Assembly: GCA_011773475.1 (NCBI GenBank)
Contig: WVXN01000052.1
Location: forward strand, 1-25,601
Length of the DNA stretch: 25,601 bases
Direction: 5' to 3'
From: Candidatus Aenigmatarchaeota archaeon
GTDB lineage: Archaea; Aenigmatarchaeota; Aenigmatarchaeia; Aenigmatarchaeales; Aenigmatarchaeaceae
This document shows, in pieces, positions 9,001-14,556 of this stretch; within the stretch, counting starts at the first letter, position 1, and each line of letters opens with the position of its first letter. A model generated the notes under the pieces. The model was not told the DNA's origin, searched no databases, and saw nothing but the letters and a program-made list of their open reading frames with translations. The position numbers and the translations under genes were made by a program.

Positions 9001-11375
9001 TCAAGGGACTTTACATCTACAGTGTTCTGTCGTCTTCTAATATGAAAATTGTAATGGACTTTTCAGAATGTTTGAGCCTTGGTTGTGGTCTTCCTATTTT
9101 TGATCCTCAACGTTTAGCAATATATAAATATAATGGTAATTGGACACCTAAAGTCACTTCTTCACAAAACACTTTGTGGGATAGAATAAATAATGAAGAT
9201 GGTGATAATTCGGACAATTCTGTTAATTTAACTAGTCTTTCTGTTAGTGCCACTGTTTCATCGCTAAATGGAGCTTACATATTAGCTGAGTTTATTTGTG
9301 GTGACGATGAATGTGAAAGAAGTTTTGGAGAAAGTAGTGATAATTGTCCTATAGATTGTCCTAGTTTACCACCAACGCCACCGACAGAACCGACAGAACC
9401 CACACCCGGAGGTGGGGGTGGGGGAGCAGGAGCAGGTACAGGCGCTGGAGTAGGAGTGGGTGGCGCAGGAGGTGCAGCTGCAGCAGTAACACCTGTTATA
9501 CCAACTCCTGTGCCATTGGAAATAAAGTCAACTTTGTTAGAAACCACTTTAGCTCCAGGTGAAGAAAAAATATTTTCAGTAGATGTAACAAACAATCTAG
9601 AAACTTCTACTACTGCAACACTTATTGTTGAAGGTCCTGTATTCGCTTTGTTAACTGTTCAAAAACCATCAATGTCAATAAGTGCAAAATCAACAGAAGT
9701 TAGTCAAATAAGAGCATTAGCACCATTAAGTGCTGTGCCAGGAATTTATACAGGTGATTTGGTTATTAAATCTGGTAGCATTGTACATAGAATTCCTGTA
9801 ACTATTACAGTAAGAGACGTTCTAGTACCATTGTTAGATGTACAAATAAAAGCCTTATCTAAGGAAATTAATCCTGGTGCAAATCTAAGTTTTGAAATAT
9901 CTTTAGTGAATATGGGTGAAACAGCAGAAGTAGAAGATATAACTGTTACATATTCTGTTAAACCAGTAGCAAACCAAACACAAATAATATCTACTAGTTC
10001 AGAAACTCTGGCAGTAGAAGATAAAATTACTTATAGAAGGGTAATAGAAATTCCACAAGATACACCTGAAGAAAAATATATCATTGAGGCTAACGCAAGT
10101 TATTGGTATGGTGCAAAGTTTGCTTTATCTGCTGATAATTTTGATGTAACAACATTACCATGGCCTTTATTGTTATTAAGAGCAGCATTCATGAATTGGA
10201 TAACTTACGTTATCTTACTTGGAGGAGTTCCTGCACTAATAATTGGTATAAGATGGTATTCTGCTTATAGAGCTTCAAAAACAGCTAAAGCAAGATATAT
10301 AGCACCTCTTGACTTCAAGAAATTGCCACAACGTGGCCCAGATTCATTATTAGTTGGTAAAATTGCTGAGACTGATGTAAAAGCTTACATGAGTATTCCT
10401 CAACTTTTGATGCACTCAATAGCTGCAGGTGGGACTGGATCTGGAAAGACAGTATCTGCTATGGTATGTTCAGAAGAATTAATGAAGAGGAAGGTTCCAA
10501 TAATTGTGTTTGATCCAACAGCACAATGGACAGGTTTCATGAAACCATGTAAATTAAAACCAATGCTTCAATTGTACTCAAGATTCGGATTAAAGCCAAC
10601 TGATGCAACAAGATTTAAAGTAACTATCATATTGGTTGAAGATTCAGATATGCCAATTAACATAAAAGAATACATGAAACCTGGAGAAATGACTGTATTT
10701 GTAATGAACAGACTGAAAGGAGCAGATTTGGACAAGTTTGTTAGAAGGAGCATACAAGCAATATTTGACATGAGACCTTCAGAATCTAAAGAAATAAAAT
10801 TACTTGTTGTATATGACGAGGTTCACAGATTATTACCAAAGTATGGGGGAAAGAAGGGATACGTTGCAATAGAGAGAGCATGTAGAGAGTTCAGAAAGTG
10901 GGGAATTGGAATATTCTTAATATCTCAAGTTTTGTTAGACTTCAAAGGAGCAATAAGAGCTAACATTGCAAACGAAATACAATTAAGAACAAAGTATGAA
11001 GGAGATATAGGAAGAGTTAAATCAAAGTATGGTTCTGATTACGCATCAAAAGTAACAAGACTTACAATTGGTACTGGTTTGTTCCAGAACCCAGAATATA
11101 ACCACGGAAGACCTTGGTTCTTAAGCTTTAGACCATTGTTACACTCGCCTTTTGCTTTGACTGACAAAGAAATTGATACGTATATGACATTAGACAAGAA
11201 AGTAAAAGAGATTGAAGACAAAATTAAGAAACTGAAAGCAAAGAAAGTTGATACTTATGACATAGAAGTTGAACTAAACATTGCTAGAGATAAAGTTAAA
11301 ACTGCTGCTTTCAGAATGGCAAAAACTTATCTAGAATCAATTGAGAAAAGACTTGAAAAAATGGGAGTTAAATGA
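1..11375 (+). CDS. Giant surface protein fused to a cytoplasmic HerA-like ATPase (5'-truncated)
   Basis: The frame is open from base 3 with no stop, so the true start lies outside the window; the TTG at 24 is not a credible start. Residues here are counted from base 24. Residues 1-1330 hold four tandem supermodules of about 335 residues, and 1330-3090 hold further Ig/NEW3/CARDB-like beta-sandwich units, all rich in N-X-S/T sequons. Residues 3092-3112 form a four-Cys acidic loop (CGDDEC...CPIDC). A Pro/Gly linker (about 3116-3160), two membrane-proximal sandwich domains and one membrane segment (about 3392-3416) follow. The ATPase domain is at about 3427-3710 and a charged helical tail ends the protein. 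The topology is therefore outside N-terminus, inside C-terminus. HerA/DUF87 proteins are hexameric motors that move DNA; the role of this fusion is inferred only. The gene overlaps the next by 4 bases (ATGA), which indicates translational coupling. Confidence 0.93.
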   Translation, partial: WIVTNPRLDGASVTTDDQGSLNPYSWGATWTFSVTVTNPDVGGYTFDDMNVSLWLNMTGDWELANSTIADADDSDYATGKSVSFIHYFDCGDIGSKDYKFNITSFWNYNNTTSDIGFNILKDDVTIISNSDPANIDRESGFGLFVFRIRDDDNSSSFVTNSSTNAAIYFSYKNVNEHNISYSVNPNSTGYLNYSLDPDCNYSNGIHYWKAGTTTDDCYYAVNFSSNPTFNITGQLKNFIIQPSESSQFAVGTLVNITSNISSDCQENLSSATVTHEARLSPSGTWEWANITAIENQEFGKYNATWNTSFHQGGNWSFKINASKLNYYSNSTIFTNWTYLNNTAPTAENASVSPEANGWGSNYSFKISVDDMQYDNVTCKLFTYTAGSWTYRGNDTVEWGVGNCTVNVSDFSCSDINTSSLNWFKWEIDDATNVFNTSNVSAPSITKDNVTIYYEYGNNSTANRNMSQTDLLIVRIFDNNSQKYVGSDIPNATGRIFVTTNGNDFDSGTQNITNSSGYLNIYFDATGDFSVGIQNWTGGTYGDGCYYDTNLTQNYTLIVKGDLANSISQYISPGGKGESVIKPNNVTLQLLIEDDEEQGISGASLNITFINVLYGNNFTCDTVMEISSGYYNCTMNTTLMSAGWYNITIDSNKTYYNDGHFFDYDVFYIETAPEVTLPTILSHNGSDIGGWGETWTALTNVTDEDQDNVTLKVQVKKYTDPDVPASWVDENQSSYFDNPDLRGPVNQSMNLTFQDLNFQNEQVVWQVRFMVNDTDGYGSVSGYTNFTIDKDDILIELIFGDDEQVWRNGTEILYLILNVTDIDQNLPADGANITFFITTNSSDSDSFDSGTTYPANTSGISEYPFQPDCLYSTGEQIWYAKNEPDPFYKYNFTPNYSLIIKTYIALEVTHPNGESYLVGTQIPFIGRVFDECFNISGAEVIFYDRRPGASERFYTCSGTTDWGNGTYNCTWDSSAKPPGWHGVKIEARKEYYGDYPNYNETIRYTPEVETHHLSTQPSISLGWSSYPPVDPKVDGWGKLRTFQAKITDLDATLNNISLWKSFDNVTWYLINSTNMTPQGIDVQVRYNLSGTLTDPFMNRFTCGDLSNATGGIVYFKFNTTDVFGYTDETQIDNFTVQVDNVTVTIDSSSNSTVRRIGENKAFLRFTIRDDDYGNYYPSNVNGSVWITLNGTNYSHNITNSSYSGNLTVYYNATCDSDVGIQYWKGGTIDSCYETANTTNETLTVYGQLNVSVISPLNESVANLDKNVSLNSSIKDECGQIISGATVSWYNSSLYSLGNDYNVTWHVPINYKLGNETIITNATRTYYDYNNNNTTVYVYGWSDVSYIEPLNETFFDSGDDIEIECRVTDSNNTQPIANYTVFIYVNDNYLENLTTDSNGWANTSWDTSGESAGWYNITCSIEDNSTLYYNSSFSQNETWIMLERPLKIDIIRMDGSICQQGLVCDWIYRNDTFSPYKVNITVHVKDANIGSANNSTVRFYNSTNLLGNCTTNSTGWCYLENYNPYDDMNPAVITIYINATRPENEDSVTNTSLLRVKGILNVTVISPPDTVRCGASGFDCKKSEAINLTVVVFSENGENASTLNPTVTWYNETSQVITGSVSILLPQSEVKKQDTGNHNFMAVATKNSYDSGSANVTFNITGTVTVTWTSPTVETPYPYDFYPTCYVEDEDEEVGVDEYLVNFSYRWEPSPDFIFNGTYLTNSSGYANYTFTPTQKGNISFNCTIGDNTSRYYSKSPTNYVDVEYNIWVKDLYPPQFYNVSIVPNESIEANLNYTNITVFVNDNYQIKTVKVYIEYPNTTTENKTMTNLTPIQSGFGYYNATYNLTFIPPIGGIFNITIYAIDQDPENNYNSTSKYNISVWGVINGSVIQCVNNTNDGNLTDCDSEITAPFISQTNSFTFEVKSNFTNLGPAGAYGVNLTHSEDPLGSLNYSDSYHECGILYPNDTCSWDFNVTVPAATTPGLYLTRVNSTWQNPDNTYQSIYNVTYISVDSNPMINITETELISDISHNRTTNIGNVTIVSAGNDEVRNINLSWYGISGVSGSYNLALNCPLCIVSITPNQETILFAGNNFTSNINITVPAGQNPGNYLADVIAISENAGNDTALLNLTVPLNDSWIRTPTSGTFGTILAPLNTNALIGYVNVTNIGNIKMAFEVVKVGDLYSYTKIENQNWFSFDLEKLGTRTMNVTYSIPAAATTGVYDITIYIRNSSLSVTQRTVTLSLNVTDIPPNITDVQIVPISFERNYENVTIQANVTDNFAVDMVWANITPPNESSFILWMQNYTGFIYNVTYLYPVAGTHEIIICANDTSSLLACTSPTNITSSDTTQLIITPNATLLNATNITIDSGQSFAINFSVDNIGGSRANNTNLSITYPNNITVSYDYFYLGEVLKNTSVYNQTTITVVNSTAPGIYIVNLTVNWTNLNNTFNSSIFNITINVTANAEIDIVESVINKIIDAGDSDNSTLTLRSIGNDNVTNVNISCSSGEICNNFIVDIDPWNISLMPIGNISYINITFTVPPNYPTGDHNGYIRVDWNDSTSTQNFSKEIPVYILVPANISWIHDLTKIEKRVYDNETGSFGQINITNTGNANATLNLTINGTIANLLTLNEYNITLFYGETQTIYIDYSSPNNITYNTNYTGYITSNITGSLRENASVKEVSTFVSLFVTPYSVSITYPTQINPILDVNPSDTIQSKINITENGTIVSSAAMFEVILFNDTISISANITNYSFNASENLWFVNFTAPNISIGRIYNLNITANHTGVYNSTKYDIEYGSIVYNDTTAPIIDVILPIRTPANQTVNIKINVTEYGGLKNITSNITRPDNSSETLNLTSLSNISNVYSYEANFSNTSEIGNYNLNVIVCDLSGNCNSESSSFEIYPTAYFSGYAIDAESVDDTPIYINFTFHDSNTTNKRFNFGTNLTNGYYNETIDVKLYDLRVKTVNQSFKHTIEFDSINISTNYYNPIILGNIPNVRTTTTAFKGLYIYSVLSSSNMKIVMDFSECLSLGCGLPIFDPQRLAIYKYNGNWTPKVTSSQNTLWDRINNEDGDNSDNSVNLTSLSVSATVSSLNGAYILAEFICGDDECERSFGESSDNCPIDCPSLPPTPPTEPTEPTPGGGGGGAGAGTGAGVGVGGAGGAAAAVTPVIPTPVPLEIKSTLLETTLAPGEEKIFSVDVTNNLETSTTATLIVEGPVFALLTVQKPSMSISAKSTEVSQIRALAPLSAVPGIYTGDLVIKSGSIVHRIPVTITVRDVLVPLLDVQIKALSKEINPGANLSFEISLVNMGETAEVEDITVTYSVKPVANQTQIISTSSETLAVEDKITYRRVIEIPQDTPEEKYIIEANASYWYGAKFALSADNFDVTTLPWPLLLLRAAFMNWITYVILLGGVPALIIGIRWYSAYRASKTAKARYIAPLDFKKLPQRGPDSLLVGKIAETDVKAYMSIPQLLMHSIAAGGTGSGKTVSAMVCSEELMKRKVPIIVFDPTAQWTGFMKPCKLKPMLQLYSRFGLKPTDATRFKVTIILVEDSDMPINIKEYMKPGEMTVFVMNRLKGADLDKFVRRSIQAIFDMRPSESKEIKLLVVYDEVHRLLPKYGGKKGYVAIERACREFRKWGIGIFLISQVLLDFKGAIRANIANEIQLRTKYEGDIGRVKSKYGSDYASKVTRLTIGTGLFQNPEYNHGRPWFLSFRPLLHSPFALTDKEIDTYMTLDKKVKEIEDKIKKLKAKKVDTYDIEVELNIARDKVKTAAFRMAKTYLESIEKRLEKMGVK
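58..4010 (+). repeat. Four tandem supermodules of about 335 residues in the giant ectodomain
   Basis: Three anchors recur in the same order. The first is a tryptophan in a (G/S)WG context at residues 19, 351, 683 and 1028 (codons at 78, 1074, 2070, 3105; spacings 332, 332, 345). The second is a G-I/E-x-x-W-x-x-G segment, usually followed by D-x-C-Y, with its tryptophan at residues 201, 528, 870 and 1215 (spacings 327, 342, 345). The third is a Y-N-x-T-W/M segment followed by a YY motif. Copies differ widely at DNA level, so these are old protein-level duplications. Copy 3 has lost the Cys-Tyr of the second anchor. Each supermodule probably contains several beta-sandwich domains. Confidence 0.75.
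10300..11150 (+). other. HerA/DUF87-type ATPase domain encoded inside the giant gene
   Basis: Walker A is GGTGSGKT at bases 10428-10451 (residues 3469-3476). It is preceded by a HerA-like lead-in (VGKIAETDVKAY) and followed by the strand IIVFDPTAQW. Walker B is LLVVYDE with the acidic pair at 10815-10820 (residues 3598-3599), continuing into HRLLP, the DE-x-HR-x-x-P signature of HerA/VirB4-like ATPases. A sensor-like strand (FLISQ) and the segment RANIANEIQLRTKYEGDI match the order expected for the C-terminal half of the fold. All nucleotide-binding residues I can check are intact. Placement after a single membrane segment puts the domain in the cytoplasm. FtsK, TraG/VirD4 and VirB4 are alternatives within the same superfamily; the DE-x-HR motif favours HerA/DUF87. 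Confidence 0.85.
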
Positions 11376-13225
11376 AAAAGAAAAAAATAAAAAAGAAAAA
11401 TAATAACAACAGAAATAAAATTAAAAGGAAACGGGAAACTGAAAGTGATGTAAAGGAAAAACTGGTTAACTTAGAAGACGAATATAGAAAAGCAAGTATT
11501 TCAGAGAAAGATTATAAGGAACTAAAAGAAAAATATTCAAAGAGACTTAATAAGATGAATAACATGGCTAAAAAAGATTCTAAAAAAGAGGAAAAAAAGA
11601 AAGATACATTAGAGGTTGGAGAAATAGAAGAGGTTACCCCAGAAGTAATAGAAAAGTTAGCAACACAGTTAAGTCAACAACCTGGAACAGAAGAGGAAAC
11701 AGAAGCAACAAAGAAAAAATCTGGATTCTTCAGTAGATTATTTGGAGGGAAGAAAAAGGAACAGTTAAAAGAAGTCGAGGATGCAGGAATCCAAGAAACT
11801 TCAGCTCCTCCTGCTTTTGAAGATCCGGTGGAAGAACCTCAAAGATTAAGAGAGCCTTCAGAAGTTTATCAAACTCCTCAACCATCACCTCGTTTTTCTC
11901 AATTAGACAAAAAAGTAGCATTGTTTGAAGTAGAAGTTGAAAAACTGAAAACAATGTTAGAAACTGTAAAAGAGACTGGCCATGTTACAGAAGAAACCAT
12001 ACAAACAATTTCTGAAAGTATAGGAGAATTAAGGTCCTTGATATTTCAAACAGATGCTAGTTTAAAAGAAACCATGATAAAATTGGAAAAAATAGAAGAT
12101 GATATTTCTGAAGTTAAACCTAAAGAAATTATAAAAAGATTCAGAGGATTTGATGCAAAAATTGAAAAGCATGGTTTAGAAATTGAAAAACTTCAAAAGA
12201 AATCAGAAAGTGCTAATGAAAAATTAAATAAAATGTATGAAATGCTTAAAAGTATAGAAGGAATAGAGAATTTAGTTCATGTAAATAAAAAAATACAGGA
12301 AAAATTAAAAGATGTTGATGAAGCTGTAAAATATATAGGAAGAATAGGAGCGAAAACCGAAAGACAATTCATGGACTTAAGTAGAGGATTGGAAGATTTA
12401 GTCTTATTTAAGGCTAAACAAGAGGATCTTGATGAAAGTTTAAGGGATATAGTAAAATCTATTGATGGTTTAAATGTTAAATTTGAGACCTATGTTAGTA
12501 AAAAGGATTTAGGTGTTTTTAGAGAAGACATATTATTAATTAAAAAGCAATTAGAAAACGTAAGTAAGGTTTTACCATTGGTGGAAGTTAAGTTACCTGA
12601 AAACATAGTTGACTTAAGAAAAGAAAGGGAAGATATACTATTAATTCTTGATTCTCTTCGAGAACAATATGAAGAGAAAAAAATCACTAAAGCAGAATAC
12701 AAAAACTTTAAGGAAGGTAATGAAAAGAGGTTGAAAGAAATTGAAAAAGAATTGGAAAAAGAATGGAAGAAAGTTGAAAAAATAATAAAACGTGGCGGAA
12801 AGGAGACACCAACCGTACAACCAACGGAACAACCAAAAGAAGTTGAACTCGAAGAAGAAAAACCATCGCAACTAGAAAATGAAAAGAAATTAGAGGTTGA
12901 AGAAGAGAGTGAAAAAAAGAAGCTTGATAAGAAAAGTGAAATTGTTAAGGAAAAAATAGAAGAAGAAAAAGAAGTTTTTGAAAAAAAGGAAGTACCAGAA
13001 ACAAAAATTGAAACTAAAGAAGTGGTTGAAGCTAAACCCGAAGAAAAAATTAAAGAAGAAGCTCCCGAAAAAGAAGTTGAAAAAATCGAAATACCTAAGA
13101 AAGATTTTAGAAAGAAGAAGAGGGAGAAGAGAAAGGAAGTAGCAAAAAAGAAACCTAAGTTTAAGAAGAAGGTTAAAAAGAAAAAAAGAAAATTAAAAAT
13201 TTTGGACGAAATTAAAAAAATGTAG
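11372..13225 (+). CDS. Lys/Glu-rich cytoplasmic coiled-coil protein with two SHOCT-like hairpins
   Basis: This 617-residue protein has no signal peptide or membrane segment. A basic N-terminus (residues 1-21) leads into a helical hairpin at about 31-62 (RKASISEKDY). A Gly/Phe/Lys patch (GFFSRLFGGKKK) at about 129-140 is followed by a Pro-rich spacer. Residues about 165-410 are continuous heptad-like coiled coil, a second hairpin lies at about 421-461 (EEKKITKAEY), and the last 130 residues are Lys/Glu repeats ending in a strongly basic tail. Such coiled coils resemble uncharacterised DPANN proteins, and more distantly archaellum accessory coiled-coil proteins; I cannot confirm homology. ATG overlaps the stop of the giant ATPase gene and GGGAG lies 4 bases upstream, so the two are probably co-translated. 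I infer a scaffold on the cytoplasmic face. Confidence 0.9.
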   Translation: MKKKKIKKKNNNNRNKIKRKRETESDVKEKLVNLEDEYRKASISEKDYKELKEKYSKRLNKMNNMAKKDSKKEEKKKDTLEVGEIEEVTPEVIEKLATQLSQQPGTEEETEATKKKSGFFSRLFGGKKKEQLKEVEDAGIQETSAPPAFEDPVEEPQRLREPSEVYQTPQPSPRFSQLDKKVALFEVEVEKLKTMLETVKETGHVTEETIQTISESIGELRSLIFQTDASLKETMIKLEKIEDDISEVKPKEIIKRFRGFDAKIEKHGLEIEKLQKKSESANEKLNKMYEMLKSIEGIENLVHVNKKIQEKLKDVDEAVKYIGRIGAKTERQFMDLSRGLEDLVLFKAKQEDLDESLRDIVKSIDGLNVKFETYVSKKDLGVFREDILLIKKQLENVSKVLPLVEVKLPENIVDLRKEREDILLILDSLREQYEEKKITKAEYKNFKEGNEKRLKEIEKELEKEWKKVEKIIKRGGKETPTVQPTEQPKEVELEEEKPSQLENEKKLEVEEESEKKKLDKKSEIVKEKIEEEKEVFEKKEVPETKIETKEVVEAKPEEKIKEEAPEKEVEKIEIPKKDFRKKKREKRKEVAKKKPKFKKKVKKKKRKLKILDEIKKM

Positions 13226-13231
13226 ATAAAG

Positions 13232-13260
13232 TAGATAAATCTTTAATAATGAATTAAGGA
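13232..13260 (+). promoter_or_regulatory. Weak TATA-like element and AAGGA upstream of the 147-residue gene
   Basis: The 45-base gap holds an A/T-rich segment (ATAAATCTTTAATAAT) about 25-38 bases before the ATG, which would suit an archaeal TATA box giving a nearly leaderless message. AAGGA at 13256-13260 sits 10 bases before the ATG. Either an internal promoter or simple read-through from the upstream gene is possible, and the background is A/T-rich, so the call is weak. Confidence 0.3.
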
Positions 13261-13270
13261 AAATTTAATT

Positions 13271-13714
13271 ATGGCAAAAATAATTAAGTTAGAGGATATA
13301 CAAAGAAATACTAAAAAATTTTACGAAGTTTGCTCTGATATAAGTGTCTTACAAAAAGAATTGGATCAAATGTTAACTGCCATAGAAAAAAATTCTATAG
13401 ATTTTGAAAAGGGTAAAATTTCAAGAGAACTATTTAAATACAATGATGGCAGAATGAAAAAAGAAAGTGCAAAAATAATCAAAAAAATAAATAATTTTGC
13501 CGACTTAGGAATTGATTTAATTAATAAAATTAATAAAGAAATTAAATCCCAAAAAACAGGAATAAAGAAAAAGTCAAAGAAGATAAAAATTGAGAATGGA
13601 GGAAAGAAGATAAAAAAGGTATCCAAAAAGAAGCCAAAGATTAAAACAGAACCAACTCCTGCCCCTTCAACAGGTCCAACACCTCCAGAATCTCCGTCCC
13701 CTCCACCACAATAA
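13271..13714 (+). CDS. Small basic helical-hairpin protein with Pro-rich tail
   Basis: I do not recognise a named family. The 147 residues have no signal or membrane segment. Residues about 20-95 are predicted helical and contain the hairpin motif EKGKISRELF (46-55) followed by a charged helix. Residues about 95-125 are very Lys-rich and the last 20 are Pro/Ser/Thr-rich. The helical part aligns in register with the next gene's product (same turn, then x-N, a charged helix and KKIN), so the two are paralogues. The same hairpin appears in the upstream coiled-coil protein and in the tail of the downstream giant. I infer a cytoplasmic adaptor of the same assembly. The basic stretch could instead bind nucleic acid or lipid. 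Confidence 0.85.
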   Translation: MAKIIKLEDIQRNTKKFYEVCSDISVLQKELDQMLTAIEKNSIDFEKGKISRELFKYNDGRMKKESAKIIKKINNFADLGIDLINKINKEIKSQKTGIKKKSKKIKIENGGKKIKKVSKKKPKIKTEPTPAPSTGPTPPESPSPPPQ

Positions 13715-13735
13715 AAACAAGATAAGGTAGTAAAA

Positions 13736-14032
13736 GTGGGAATAATAAAAAAAATAAACTTAAATTCAATTGAAGAGATTATAGAAGAAATAGATGGTTT
13801 AACATTTCAAACAAAGTTTCTACAAGAGCAACATAAAGTTGTGATGGACCAGATAAAACTAAATAAATCTAGTTTTTCTTCTGGTAACATTTCTAAAGAT
13901 GTTTACAACAAAAACAATATTATCTTAGAGAAAGAGGAGAAAAAACTAACTAAAAAGATAAATAAAACTGTTGAGAGGGTTCAAAAAGTTAGTGAATCTA
14001 TACAGAAAATTATGAAGGAACATAGAATTTAG
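13736..14032 (+). CDS. Small helical-hairpin protein, paralogue of its upstream neighbour
   Basis: This 98-residue protein is almost entirely helical. GTG is chosen as start because AAGGTAG (13724-13730) lies upstream at usable spacing and no better start precedes it. The turn SSGNISKDVY (residues 48-57) matches the turn of the preceding protein and is followed by a Lys/Glu helix ending in KKIN. It lacks the basic and Pro-rich tail of that neighbour. The gap to the upstream gene is 21 bases and to the downstream gene 7, so it is probably part of one operon. Function is unknown; partnering through coiled coils is inferred. Confidence 0.82.
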   Translation: MGIIKKINLNSIEEIIEEIDGLTFQTKFLQEQHKVVMDQIKLNKSSFSSGNISKDVYNKNNIILEKEEKKLTKKINKTVERVQKVSESIQKIMKEHRI

Positions 14033-14039
14033 TGAGATT

Positions 14040-14522
14040 TTGAAAAAAACATTTTTAAGTATTGTATTAGTAAACATCATGATTTTTTTTGCTCTAATCG
14101 CTATTCACGAAATTAGTCATGTTATTGTTGGCTATTGCCTAGGCTGTGAATATGAAAAAGCAGTTCTTTTTGACAGTAATTTTAATGGTCCCCATACTGA
14201 GCTCATTTGTAATAATGGAATAAATGAATTTTTTGTTTATATGGGAGGTTTGATGATTACTTCTATTTTTAGTTTAAGTTTTCTATTACTAGACACTATT
14301 GAAAAAAATATGTCTTTCTTATCATTGGGTGTTTCAGTAATTTTAAGCTCTCTGGATATTAGTCATGTCTTAAGATCACAGTCTATTTTTTATCCTCTGT
14401 TAACCTTTGGATTTTTATTTATTATACTAGGTGAGTATTTTTTGACTTCTTCTTACATTAAAGAGGGTTTTTCTTTCAATTTCTTAAAAAATAAGGAAAT
14501 TCCATTGGAAGATGAAGTGTAG
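14040..14522 (+). CDS. Small polytopic membrane protein with HExxH motif, M50/site-2-protease-like
   Basis: The 160 residues form about four hydrophobic segments (roughly 2-21, 65-85, 92-113, 117-140). HEISH at residues 23-27, at the end of the first segment and followed by HVIVG, fits the H-E-x-x-H-x-x-x-G zinc site of intramembrane metalloproteases of the M50 type. The segment YMGGLMITS at the start of the second hydrophobic stretch sits where the family often has a GP/AN motif. Asp in SLDISH (third stretch) could supply the third zinc ligand, although the usual LDG is absent. TTG is taken as the start because the next Met (residue 13) would break the first membrane segment. It may process a protein of this cluster, which is inference. 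It is short for a site-2 protease, so an inactive or divergent relative is possible. Confidence 0.75.
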   Translation: MKKTFLSIVLVNIMIFFALIAIHEISHVIVGYCLGCEYEKAVLFDSNFNGPHTELICNNGINEFFVYMGGLMITSIFSLSFLLLDTIEKNMSFLSLGVSVILSSLDISHVLRSQSIFYPLLTFGFLFIILGEYFLTSSYIKEGFSFNFLKNKEIPLEDEV

Positions 14523-14528
14523 TTTAGC

Positions 14529-14542
14529 ATATTAATATAACT
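14529..14542 (+). promoter_or_regulatory. Possible TATA box before the second giant gene
   Basis: CATATTAATATAAC lies about 15-28 bases upstream of the ATG at 14557, and the 34-base gap contains no Shine-Dalgarno-like sequence. This fits a leaderless or near-leaderless archaeal start with its own promoter, although the TATA-to-ATG distance is slightly short. Confidence 0.35.
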
Positions 14543-14556
14543 TCTATAAAATTATT

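Noticed and set aside
9275..9595. 106-codon minus-strand frame rich in Pro/Ala
   Set aside because: It is the antisense of the Gly/Pro linker of the giant gene; there is no ribosome site, and the composition is fully explained by the sense strand.
11880..12500. Archaellum accessory (FlaC/D/E-like) protein
   Set aside because: Only generic coiled-coil resemblance is visible, and no archaellum genes are nearby, so no symbol was assigned.
12641..12871. Minus-strand frame with many Phe/Leu, resembling a membrane protein
   Set aside because: It is the mirror of Lys/Glu (AAA/GAA) codons of the coiled-coil gene, with no start context or domain.
13560..13660. Lys-rich stretch as a histone-like or Alba-like DNA-binding domain
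   Set aside because: There is no histone-fold or Alba pattern. The Lys run is low-complexity and the rest of the protein matches its hairpin paralogue.
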